The notes: generated by a model not told the origin, from the letters alone. A stretch of DNA of 5,822 nt from Bacillota bacterium (GCA_023396535.1 JAEWWD010000153.1:1-5822); one strand, 5' to 3'. Shown: positions 1 to 5,306, numbered from the stretch's first letter. Numbers and translations are program-made.

Positions 1-2
1 TC

Positions 3-107
3 GTATACGGCATATGGGGGTATTCGTGGATCATATTCATCATCGCCGCGGCTGTGGATAAGATCATCAAGCTGTCGTTCCAGCTGAAGGAGGAAAAGCA
101 TGAATAG
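3..107 (+). CDS. C-terminal end of a membrane protein (partial, 5' end outside window)
   Basis: The third forward frame is open from the window edge and gives 34 residues, ending in TAG. The visible tail has a hydrophobic, tryptophan-containing stretch (WGYSWIIFIIAAAV, about residues 6-18) followed by a charged, lysine- and glutamate-rich cytoplasmic-looking end. A W-x-x-W-I-I-F segment at the C-terminus is common in small Clostridia membrane proteins that sit beside toastrack genes (HAAS/DUF1700 proteins, or XRE regulators with a membrane tail), so one of these is likely, but the diagnostic part is missing. The gene overlaps the next one by 8 bases (100-107) in another frame, which suggests translational coupling within one operon. 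That a coding region ends here is fairly sure; its family is a guess. Confidence 0.65.
   Translation, partial: VYGIWGYSWIIFIIAAAVDKIIKLSFQLKEEKHE
87..93 (+). promoter_or_regulatory. Ribosome binding site of the toastrack gene
   Basis: AAGGAGG lies six bases before the ATG at 100 and inside the end of the upstream gene. It fixes the start of the downstream gene and supports coupled translation. Confidence 0.85.
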
Positions 108-1128
108 GCGGCTCATCATCACGCAGATCGTCATCTGGTCGCTTATCGGAATCGCGCTGCTGGGCGTGCTGGTGTCCGGCGTACTCAAGCAAGGGTTCTC
201 GTTTGTAACCCACATCAGCATGGGAGGAAACATGAAGCAGGTATATGAGAAGACGGTCTCCCTTACCGGCGTAAACGACCTGACGCTGGAGCTGACCAGC
301 ATGGACGTCACATTCGCGGCCTCCGAGAACGGGGAACTGCGCGTCGTGCAGTACGCGGCGGGCAACCTCCAGGAAAGCGATTACGTAACGGTGGAGCAGA
401 GCGGCGACAAAGTAGCCGTCCGCCAGCCCGTATGGCAAGGCTTCTGGCTGTTCCACATGCCCGTGCCGCAGCGGCTGACGGTTTACCTGCCCGCTTCGTA
501 CTCGCAAAGCCTGACTCTGCGCAGCACCAGCGGCAATGTGGATATCGAACCGGCGCTGAATCTTCAAAAGCTGGATCTGAAGCTGACATCCGGCAATGTC
601 TACAGCGAAGATACGATCACGGCCAAAGACCTCCGCATCCGCATGACTTCCGGCGACGTAGGCGTGTACGCGCTGGTATGCGATACCTACGATATAGCCT
701 CCACCTCCGGAAATATACGCGGCGGAGAACTGACGGGGAAGGGCAGCATACAACTTACCTCCGGCGAGATTATATTTGAAAGTATTACGGGCGAGTCGCA
801 CCGGCTGGAATCGACGTCCGGCAACATCCGCATCGGCGCGCTGACAGGCGAAGCCGATATGCAGGCGGCCTCCGGCAACGTCACTGCAAAGTTTATGGCT
901 CCGTTATCCAATATCACGGCGCACGCGGGCTCGGGCAATATCAATCTGACGCTTCCTGCGGGGGCGGGCGCGACGGTGAAGGCGACCTGCGGCTCGGGCA
1001 ATATCAACGGCGATATCGGCTTCAGTTACGATAAAAACGGCAAAAACGCCACGGCGACCGTCAACGGCGGCGGCGCTGTGATCAATGCTTCCGTAGGGTC
1101 GGGCAACATTACGATTTCGCAGAAATAA
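100..1128 (+). CDS. DUF4097 (toastrack) beta-strand repeat membrane-anchored protein
   Basis: The product has 342 residues. Residues about 5-30 form one hydrophobic segment after a short basic N-terminus (MNRR), so it is probably a signal anchor with the rest outside the cell. From residue 143 on there are ten copies of an [TAG]SG[NDE] turn, at residues 143, 163, 183, 202, 220, 239, 257, 277, 298 and 333, mostly 18-21 residues apart. Each is followed by alternating hydrophobic residues, the signature of the DUF4097/DUF4098 'putative adhesin' or toastrack beta-solenoid. The family is linked to envelope-stress and cell-surface modules in Bacillota, often beside HAAS or PspC/LiaF-like membrane genes. 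No enzymatic motif is visible, so its precise role is unknown. The start is set by AAGGAGG six bases upstream. It ends about 20 bases before a terminator, so it is the last gene of its operon. Confidence 0.88.
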   Translation: MNRRLIITQIVIWSLIGIALLGVLVSGVLKQGFSFVTHISMGGNMKQVYEKTVSLTGVNDLTLELTSMDVTFAASENGELRVVQYAAGNLQESDYVTVEQSGDKVAVRQPVWQGFWLFHMPVPQRLTVYLPASYSQSLTLRSTSGNVDIEPALNLQKLDLKLTSGNVYSEDTITAKDLRIRMTSGDVGVYALVCDTYDIASTSGNIRGGELTGKGSIQLTSGEIIFESITGESHRLESTSGNIRIGALTGEADMQAASGNVTAKFMAPLSNITAHAGSGNINLTLPAGAGATVKATCGSGNINGDIGFSYDKNGKNATATVNGGGAVINASVGSGNITISQK

Positions 1129-1148
1129 GCGTCGGTTTTAAAATGAGT

Positions 1149-1187
1149 AAACTTCCAGACGGTCCTGCCGTTTGGAAGTTTTTATTT
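1149..1187 (+). terminator. Intrinsic terminator after the toastrack gene
   Basis: The arms are 1149-1162 and 1168-1181. They pair over 14 positions with one G-T wobble (1158 with 1172) around a TCCTG loop, and the right arm runs directly into a T-rich tract (TTTTTATTT). This closes the operon that starts upstream of the window. Confidence 0.9.
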
Positions 1188-1222
1188 GCGGCAGAGTTTT
1201 GGGGACGTTCGCAATATTCCTG

Positions 1223-1252
1223 TTGGCACGGTTTATGGCGCTTTCCTAAAGT
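1223..1252 (+). promoter_or_regulatory. Candidate promoter of the repeat-protein gene
   Basis: TTGGCA (1223-1228, five of six matches to the -35 consensus) is followed after 18 bases by TAAAGT (1247-1252, four of six to the -10 consensus). A second -10-like box, TATACT at 1261-1266, has no convincing -35. A third, weaker possibility nearer the gene is a sigma-D-like pair (TTAA at 1320-1323, then CTCGATAT at 1339-1346 after 15 bases). A promoter must lie between the terminator at 1187 and the gene at 1387, but which box is used cannot be settled by eye. Confidence 0.35.
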
Positions 1253-1372
1253 TTCCTTTTTATACTCTTGCATAACCCTTAATGAAATGTGTTAGCATTC
1301 TGACTTTTCCTTAAACCCGTTAATTCGAGCCGGAATCTCTCGATATTGGGGGCAAAACCGATGGAAATTCAG

Positions 1373-1379
1373 AAAGGAG
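1373..1379 (+). promoter_or_regulatory. Ribosome binding site of the repeat-protein gene
   Basis: AAAGGAG stands seven bases before the ATG at 1387. It is the only good site near this start and supports it. Confidence 0.8.
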
Positions 1380-1386
1380 CAGGGGT

Positions 1387-2217
1387 ATGAACATATCCGG
1401 CGTCAACAGCAACAGCAACAGCACACTCTATCAGATTTACCAGAACACCACCCTCTCCAATACCGGCTCGTTCTTAAGCGGGCTGGTGGAGGACGGCACA
1501 CTCACCGAGGAACAGCAGAAAAAAGTACAAAGCGCGCTGGCGCAGGCCATGCAGCCGCCGCCTCCGCCCAAACCTGCCGAACAGGGCGGCTTCGTATCCG
1601 ACGTGATCAGCGGCCTCGTTGAAGACGAAACGCTGACCGACGACGAAGCGGACGCCGTGCAGACCGCTCTCAGCGAGGCGCTTTCCGCCGACCTTTCGCC
1701 GGAAGAAGCAAAAGAAGCCGTTGAGAGCAAACTCGCGGAGCTGGTGGAGGCGGGAACCATCACAGAGGACCAGAGCGCGAGCATTTCCGGTGCACTGGAG
1801 GAAGACGCGCAGGCTGCTAAGCCCATGGGGCCGCCCCCGCCCAGAGGCGGCGGACTCCCGCAGGACATCACGAGCAGCCTTTCCACGCTGGCAGAAGAAG
1901 GGGCTATCTCGGAAGAAGACGAGGACAACATACTCAACTACCTGCTTGAGTCTCAGGAGAACGGCACAAAACCCGATTTAAACGACCTGGTGGAGCAGGG
2001 CCTGCTGAGCGAAGACAAAAAGGACGTCGTGGAGGAGACGTTCCGCGAGGCCGCGCAATACGCGCAGGCGAAACGGGCGTATACCGGATCTTACAGCAGT
2101 GAGGACCCGCTGCAATCCCTCGTGGAGGACGGAACAATCAGTTCCTCCGCCAAGAGCCTCATCTACCAGACCATGGCGGCGTACGGGACGTATTCGACGG
2201 TGGAAAAATACTTATAG
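1387..2217 (+). CDS. Acidic six-repeat protein with polyproline linkers, unknown function
   Basis: The product has 276 residues and I do not recognise a named family. The N-terminus is polar and Ser/Asn-rich (NSNSNS, from three AACAGC repeats at 1405-1422), with no signal peptide or membrane helix. Six repeats share a core L-V-E-x-G-[TL]-[LI]-[TS] followed by an amphipathic helix. The core leucine is at residues 33, 77, 119, 168, 201 and 245. Repeat one is followed by PPPPPKP (57-63) and repeat three by a second proline stretch (149-152 PPPP). Asp and Glu are very abundant, so the protein is acidic. The repeat resembles the helix-turn-helix of SHOCT-like or DUF2680-like segments. The DGTLT stretch also recalls half an EF-hand, but the acidic residues at loop positions 1 and 3 are absent, so calcium binding is not supported. 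It lies alone between two terminators with its own leader. Coding status is firm; function is open. Confidence 0.8.
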   Translation: MNISGVNSNSNSTLYQIYQNTTLSNTGSFLSGLVEDGTLTEEQQKKVQSALAQAMQPPPPPKPAEQGGFVSDVISGLVEDETLTDDEADAVQTALSEALSADLSPEEAKEAVESKLAELVEAGTITEDQSASISGALEEDAQAAKPMGPPPPRGGGLPQDITSSLSTLAEEGAISEEDEDNILNYLLESQENGTKPDLNDLVEQGLLSEDKKDVVEETFREAAQYAQAKRAYTGSYSSEDPLQSLVEDGTISSSAKSLIYQTMAAYGTYSTVEKYL

Positions 2218-2224
2218 CCACTGG

Positions 2225-2283
2225 AATGGCAAGCCATTTCCCGTGAGAATGGATGAGGTTTTCCATCCATTCGATTCATTTTT
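2225..2283 (+). terminator. Probable terminator region after the repeat-protein gene (two tandem hairpins)
   Basis: The first hairpin is small: AATGG and CCATT around CAAG (2225-2238). The second is a perfect nine-base stem, GAATGGATG (2247-2255) with CATCCATTC (2264-2272), around an eight-base loop. A run of five T at 2279-2283 follows after six bases. The T run is further from the stem than usual, so this is a plausible rather than textbook terminator. Confidence 0.55.
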
Positions 2284-2370
2284 GCGCAGGACATGCAGCC
2301 AAAAGGCACACAGATACCCAAATATCCGCAAATACCGGCATGTATATTACTGTACCGTAAATCGATACCA

Positions 2371-2787
2371 TCAATATTCTTTCTGATACTTGTTCAGCAG
2401 GAAAAGGTAGACGACGGAATAGAGCAGGAACAGGCCGACGATAGCGAGCGTAACCCATAGGGGCGCGCCCAGAAGTATCGCGATATACGCGGTACTGATC
2501 ACCGTCCAGCGCAGTACCTCGCCGGCCCCGGCCTTCGCGCGGTCGCGCAGCATGCGGTTACGCTCATCCCGCCGCTCAATTTCCGCCTGCTTTGTAAGCG
2601 CGGGATTTTTCCGCTCCATGCGGATCATCAGCAAATTGGAAAGGCTCATGCCGACAAGCCCCGCGCCTGCGCCGATCAGCAGGCCGGATACCTGTTTGCC
2701 CGCCACTATATTCGGTAAAAATCCGGCAACCACCCCCAGAACCCCCGCTAAGAGCACTATACTAAATACCACGCTTTTACGGTTCAC
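2371..2787 (-). CDS. Small four-helix membrane protein, DUF2178-like
   Basis: The product has 138 residues. Hydrophobic segments lie at about residues 5-26, 33-55, 93-108 and 111-131. Between helices two and three is a charged stretch (about 56-90) with E-R-R-D-E-R-N followed by R-D-R-A-K-A, much like the conserved DER...KA motif of DUF2178 and related small Bacillota membrane proteins. Those are typically encoded beside a short XRE regulator, as here. The start is GTG at 2787; it overlaps the TGA of the regulator gene in a GTGA junction, and AGGAGG stands seven bases upstream, so the two are translated together. No catalytic motif is visible. A role as a membrane partner or target of the regulator is inferred from the pairing only. 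No clear terminator was found downstream. Confidence 0.75.
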   Translation of the reverse strand: MNRKSVVFSIVLLAGVLGVVAGFLPNIVAGKQVSGLLIGAGAGLVGMSLSNLLMIRMERKNPALTKQAEIERRDERNRMLRDRAKAGAGEVLRWTVISTAYIAILLGAPLWVTLAIVGLFLLYSVVYLFLLNKYQKEY

Positions 2788-2987
2788 AGCTCTTCCTCCT
2801 CATATATAAAAATCTCTTCTATGCACATGCCGAAATAACGCGCAATTTTGAACGCCAGCAATATGGACGGGTTATACCGCCCGTTCTCCAGCGAGCCTAT
2901 GGTTTGCCGGCTGACCTCCAGCGCCGCCGCCAGCTCTTCCTGCCGGATGCCGCGCTGCTTGCGGATTTCCTCCAGCCTGTTTTTCAA
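2784..2987 (-). CDS. Short XRE-family helix-turn-helix transcriptional regulator
   Basis: The product has 67 residues, essentially one XRE/Cro DNA-binding domain. The helix-turn-helix spans about residues 16-36 (QEELAAALEVSRQTIGSLEN), followed by the family-typical G-R-Y-N-P-S and L-A-F-K-I-A-R-Y-F-G, and an acidic tail (EEEEL). Length and ends match the common short family in which a regulator starts MKNRLEE and precedes a membrane protein. The frame stays open to an ATG at 3158, but that longer form would cross the promoter and operator. TTG at 2987 gives the canonical start and has GAGG eight bases upstream, so it is preferred. The protein probably represses its own operon by binding the palindrome at 3031-3054. 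It is the first gene of the pair with the DUF2178-like gene. Confidence 0.88.
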   Translation of the reverse strand: MKNRLEEIRKQRGIRQEELAAALEVSRQTIGSLENGRYNPSILLAFKIARYFGMCIEEIFIYEEEEL

Positions 2988-2995
2988 ACGCTCCA

Positions 2996-2999
2996 CCTC
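2996..2999 (-). promoter_or_regulatory. Ribosome binding site deciding the TTG start of the XRE gene
   Basis: On the minus strand GAGG (within ACGAGGTGGAG) ends eight bases before TTG at 2987. A GTG in the same frame at 2996-2994 overlaps this site and so cannot use it. This favours the TTG start. Confidence 0.65.
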
Positions 3000-3030
3000 G
3001 TTTCTTTGCACAGGAATAATATACTGACAT

Positions 3031-3054
3031 GTATGGAAAGTTCGCTTTCCATAC
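3031..3054. promoter_or_regulatory. Perfect palindrome, likely operator of the XRE operon
   Basis: GTATGGAAAG (3031-3040) and CTTTCCATAC (3045-3054) are exact reverse complements around TTCG. It starts three bases downstream of the -10 box of the minus-strand promoter and covers the expected transcription start near 3050, a classical place for a repressor to block initiation. In RNA it could also fold as a hairpin at the 5' end of the leader. Binding by the XRE protein is inferred. Confidence 0.7.
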
Positions 3055-3056
3055 GT

Positions 3057-3085
3057 AGGATAGCATCCGCAGTCAAAAATGTCAA
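3057..3085 (-). promoter_or_regulatory. Promoter of the XRE/DUF2178 operon
   Basis: On the minus strand, TTGACA (3085-3080, perfect -35) is followed after exactly 17 bases by TATCCT (3062-3057, four of six), preceded by TGC as in an extended -10. It points at the XRE gene and leaves a leader of about 60 bases. Confidence 0.8.
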
Positions 3086-3090
3086 GCGGG

Positions 3091-3098
3091 CTTTCCAT
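3091..3098. promoter_or_regulatory. Extra operator half-site upstream of the -35 box
   Basis: CTTTCCAT here repeats eight bases of the right arm of the palindrome at 3045-3054 in the same orientation, 46 bases away. It ends five bases from the -35 box, so operator-like sequence flanks the promoter on both sides. Confidence 0.4.
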
Positions 3099-3237
3099 TT
3101 TCGGTGAAATTCGCCTATTAGCCGGGATACATGGCAAACCGGAACTCCATAAAAGCAAGCGATTCGGGCGGTTTTGGGAAGACGAGCAGGAAAGTCGGGG
3201 CAGGAGAAAACTCCCTGTCAGGACATGAAAAAAACTA

Positions 3238-3267
3238 TTGCGGCGCCAATATGCCCGATGCTATACT
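3238..3267 (+). promoter_or_regulatory. pyrG promoter (extended -10)
   Basis: TATACT (3262-3267, five of six) is preceded by TGC (3259-3261), an extended -10 element. The -35 is weak: TTGCGG at 3238-3243, 18 bases upstream. The first G of GGGC at 3273 lies six bases after the -10 box, the expected start point. Confidence 0.75.
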
Positions 3268-3280
3268 AATAAGGGCACCC

Positions 3281-3309
3281 AAGACGCCTCTCGCGAAGAG
3301 GCGTTTTTT
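3281..3309 (+). terminator. Attenuator terminator in the pyrG leader
   Basis: ACGCCTCT (3284-3291) pairs with AGAGGCGT (3297-3304) around CGCGA, and three further pairs including one G-T extend the base. Six T follow at 3304-3309. The T tract continues, interrupted only by single G, to 3322, unusually long. It lies between the pyrG promoter and its start codon. Confidence 0.88.
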
Positions 3310-3349
3310 GTTTTTGTTTTTTACGCAAAAGCTTAAATGAAGCATGAAT

Positions 3350-3355
3350 GGGAGG
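3350..3355 (+). promoter_or_regulatory. Ribosome binding site deciding the pyrG start
   Basis: GGGAGG stands six bases before the ATG at 3362. The in-frame ATG at 3344 lies upstream of this site and the one at 3356 abuts it, so neither can use it; 3362 is the start. Confidence 0.85.
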
Positions 3356-3361
3356 ATGAGT

Positions 3362-4987
3362 ATGACGAGGCTGGTATTCGTGACGGGCGGCGTGGTATCG
3401 TCGCTGGGAAAGGGCATTACGGCGGCTTCACTGGGACGGCTGTTGAAAGCGCGGGGGCATTCCGTATCGATTTGCAAGCTCGACCCGTACCTGAACGTGG
3501 ACCCCGGAACAATGAACCCTTACCAGCACGGCGAGGTGTACGTCACTGACGACGGCGCGGAAACCGACCTGGACGTGGGGCATTACGAGCGCTTTATCGA
3601 TGAGTCGCTCTCCCGCGCCAACAACACCACCACCGGACAGGTGTATTCCACCGTGATAGAGCGGGAGCGCCAGGGCGGCTACCACGGCGGCACCGTACAG
3701 GTGATCCCCCACATCACGGATGAAATCAAGGCGCGTGTGCTGCGCGTAGCGGAAGAAAGCCAGCCGGACGTGCTGATTATAGAAATCGGCGGCACTGTCG
3801 GCGATATCGAAAGCCAGCCCTTCCTGGAGGCCATCCGCCAGTTAAAATCGGATTGCGACCCGGGTACCTGCTGCTTTATACACGTGACGCTCATCCCCTA
3901 TATCGCGGCGGCGGGAGAGCTCAAGAGCAAGCCGACCCAGCACTCCGTAAAAGAGCTGCTATCCATTGGCATACAACCGGATATACTCGTGTGCCGCTCG
4001 GATAAGCCCATACCCGACAGCATGAAGGCAAAAATTGCGCTGTTCTGCAACGTACCGCAGCGCAATGTCATAGAAAACCTCAACGCGCGCACGCTGTACG
4101 AAGTGCCTCTGCTTCTGGAAGCGAACGGCCTGTGCGACGCCGTGTGCCGCACGCTCTGTTTACCCCTCACAACGCCCGAACTATCCGGGTGGAAAGCCAT
4201 CGTTGAACGGGAACTGAACCCAAAGAGCAAATGTGAGATCGCCATCGTAGGCAAGTATGTCGCGCTGCACGACGCATATCTATCCGTAGCCGAATCGCTG
4301 CGCCACGGCGGTATCGCCGCCAACGCGCAGGTGGAAATCCGCTGGGTGGACGCGGAAGATATCGAGACGGACGGGCCGGAGAAGCATCTTTCCGGCATAG
4401 ACGGCATACTCGTACCCGGCGGCTTCGGCGAGCGCGGCCTGCTGGGCAAAGTGGAAGCTATCCGCTATGCGCGTGAAAAGGGCGTGCCCTTTTTCGGAAT
4501 ATGCCTGGGCATGCAGATGGCCATTGTGGAATATGCGCGCAACGTGCTCGGCTGGGCCGACGCGTATACCACGGAGGTGGACCCCGGCACCACGCACCCG
4601 GTCATAGACCTCATGCCCGATCAGCGCGGCAACATGAACGCGGCGGGCGATATCCGCATAGGCGGCACGCTGCGGCTGGGCGGCTACGCCTGCGATATGG
4701 AGCCCGGCTCCCTCGCGGCAAGGCTCTACGGCGGAACGTTCGTGCGCGAGAGACACCGCCACCGGTACGAGGTCAACAACCAGTTCGTACCCGATTTTGA
4801 GGCAAAGGGCCTGCATTACTCCGGCTGGAACCCGGAACGGCATCTCGCCGAAATCATGGAGCTGCCCGGCCACCGCTTCTTTATAGGCGTGCAGTTCCAC
4901 CCCGAGTTCCGCTCCCGCCCCGACCGCGCGCACCCCGTGTTCGCGGGGTTTGTGAAAGCAGCAAGCGATTATGCGCGCGAACACTAA
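3362..4987 (+). CDS. pyrG: CTP synthase (glutamine-hydrolysing)
   Basis: The enzyme makes CTP from UTP, ATP and glutamine, the last step of de novo pyrimidine nucleotide synthesis in the cytoplasm. The product has 541 residues, normal for the family, and starts MTRLVFVTGGVVSSLGKG. Residues 1 to about 266 form the synthetase domain: P-loop GGVVSSLGKG (9-18), KLDPYLNVDPGTMNP (39-53), GAETDLDVGHYERF with the metal-site aspartate near 69, and EIGGTVGDIES with Glu141. From about residue 290 comes the class I glutamine amidotransferase domain: GGFG at 353-356, nucleophile Cys381 in FFGICLGMQ, and catalytic His513 and Glu515 in GVQFHPEF. All key residues are present, with no frameshift. It appears to be transcribed alone from its own attenuated promoter and ends before a strong terminator. 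Confidence 0.98.
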   Translation: MTRLVFVTGGVVSSLGKGITAASLGRLLKARGHSVSICKLDPYLNVDPGTMNPYQHGEVYVTDDGAETDLDVGHYERFIDESLSRANNTTTGQVYSTVIERERQGGYHGGTVQVIPHITDEIKARVLRVAEESQPDVLIIEIGGTVGDIESQPFLEAIRQLKSDCDPGTCCFIHVTLIPYIAAAGELKSKPTQHSVKELLSIGIQPDILVCRSDKPIPDSMKAKIALFCNVPQRNVIENLNARTLYEVPLLLEANGLCDAVCRTLCLPLTTPELSGWKAIVERELNPKSKCEIAIVGKYVALHDAYLSVAESLRHGGIAANAQVEIRWVDAEDIETDGPEKHLSGIDGILVPGGFGERGLLGKVEAIRYAREKGVPFFGICLGMQMAIVEYARNVLGWADAYTTEVDPGTTHPVIDLMPDQRGNMNAAGDIRIGGTLRLGGYACDMEPGSLAARLYGGTFVRERHRHRYEVNNQFVPDFEAKGLHYSGWNPERHLAEIMELPGHRFFIGVQFHPEFRSRPDRAHPVFAGFVKAASDYAREH

Positions 4988-4998
4988 GCGCTGCGCGC

Positions 4999-5033
4999 AA
5001 TGAACAATGAAAAATGAACAATTAACAATGAAG
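4999..5033 (+). repeat. Five tandem heptamers (AATGAAC type)
   Basis: Five contiguous seven-base units follow the pyrG stop: AATGAAC, AATGAAA, AATGAAC, AATTAAC, AATGAAG. Each differs from AATGAAC by at most one base. The AT-rich run sits between the GC-rich gene and the GC-rich terminator. Short arrays of this kind occur between genes in various bacteria, as I recall; no function is known to me. Confidence 0.8.
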
Positions 5034-5035
5034 GT

Positions 5036-5064
5036 AGCGCGGCCGAACGGCCGCGCTTCTTTTT
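5036..5064 (+). terminator. Intrinsic terminator of pyrG
   Basis: AGCGCGGCC (5036-5044) pairs perfectly with GGCCGCGCT (5049-5057) around GAAC, followed by TCTTTTT. The stem is almost entirely G-C, so it should be very stable. Confidence 0.9.
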
Positions 5065-5065
5065 G

Positions 5066-5197
5066 AAATGGAGATTTGCCCGGGTTTACCCCCAAACTCT
5101 CAAGGGAACATTTCCAGGCATGTGACGAAAGCACGGATATTCCCGTACTCAGAGGGCACGTAAAATCAGAATTGTGCGCAATTACACGCAGGGGTGG
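5066..5197. other. Intergenic stretch with no recognised feature
   Basis: No gene with a ribosome binding site, promoter pair or strong hairpin was found. Only a five-base inverted repeat is visible (AATTG and CAATT around TGCG, 5170-5183). It forms the left part of the roughly 380-base gap between the pyrG terminator and the next gene. Confidence 0.5.
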
Positions 5198-5220
5198 GCG
5201 AGGGGGTGGAGCCCCCTCGC
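5198..5220. repeat. GC-rich perfect hairpin without T tract
   Basis: GCGAGGGGG (5198-5206) and CCCCCTCGC (5212-5220) are exact reverse complements around TGGAG. Neither strand has a T run after the stem, so it is not a standard intrinsic terminator. It may be a dispersed palindromic repeat or an mRNA-stabilising stem; copy number in the genome would tell. Confidence 0.7.
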
Positions 5221-5234
5221 AAAAGAAATAATCG

Positions 5235-5265
5235 TCGGCTCAGTATGAGCCGATACCTTTTCTTC
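5235..5265 (+). terminator. Second perfect hairpin with pyrimidine tail, possible weak terminator
   Basis: TCGGCTCA (5235-5242) pairs with TGAGCCGA (5246-5253) around GTA. It is followed by TACCTTTTCTTC, pyrimidine-rich but with only four T in a row. It lies 14 bases after the GC-rich hairpin. No gene ends close upstream, so its role as a terminator is uncertain. Confidence 0.35.
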
Positions 5266-5306
5266 AAACTGACAGCCCCAACCCGAAAACACTTCTCAAA
5301 CCCGCC

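Larger units (their letters stand above)
3273..3361 (+). promoter_or_regulatory. pyrG leader: candidate CTP-sensing attenuator with GGGC start
   Basis: The predicted transcript begins GGGCACCC and immediately enters a terminator hairpin. This is the arrangement known for B. subtilis pyrG. There, low CTP makes polymerase stall before the C at +4 and add extra G residues, and the G-extended 5' end pairs with the pyrimidine-rich left arm of the terminator and prevents its formation. Here the left arm contains six pyrimidines in a row (CCTCTC, 3287-3292), a suitable partner for an oligo-G tail. The layout is seen in the sequence; CTP control is inferred from the family. Confidence 0.75.

Noticed and set aside
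67..801. Open frame of 244 codons on the minus strand opposite the toastrack gene
   Set aside because: The plus-strand frame has a strong ribosome binding site and clear repeats. The antisense product is low-complexity Ala/Gly/His/Arg-rich, without recognisable domains.
1341..1386. Possible cyclic-di-GMP riboswitch from the GGCAAAACC and ACCGATGG words
   Set aside because: The other conserved parts of the class I motif, such as the GCAAAGCC segment and the GNRA-loop stem, are absent and the space before the ATG is too short.
1483..1530. EF-hand calcium-binding loops in the LVEDGTLT repeats
   Set aside because: The DGTLT part resembles the centre of an EF-hand loop, but the acidic residues at positions 1 and 3 are missing in the repeats.
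3031..3054. The palindrome at 3031-3054 read as an intrinsic terminator
   Set aside because: Neither strand has a T tract after the stem, and its place directly after the -10 box fits an operator better.
2988..3158. Longer form of the XRE regulator starting at ATG 3158
   Set aside because: It would place the operator and the perfect -35/-10 promoter inside the gene, and its extra 57 residues are not family-like. TTG at 2987 gives the canonical start.
3199..3219. Hairpin CAGGAG-AAAA-CTCCCTG upstream of the pyrG promoter
   Set aside because: The stem needs a bulge, no T tract follows, and no gene ends nearby. It is probably chance.
3131..3340. Open frame of 69 codons on the plus strand before pyrG
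   Set aside because: It runs through the pyrG promoter, the GGGC start and the terminator hairpin. There is no ribosome binding site and the product is low complexity.
4280..5134. Long open frame of 284 codons on the minus strand opposite the 3' half of pyrG
   Set aside because: It is antisense to a certain gene, has no ribosome binding site or family motif, and runs through the pyrG terminator and the heptamer array. High GC makes such frames common.
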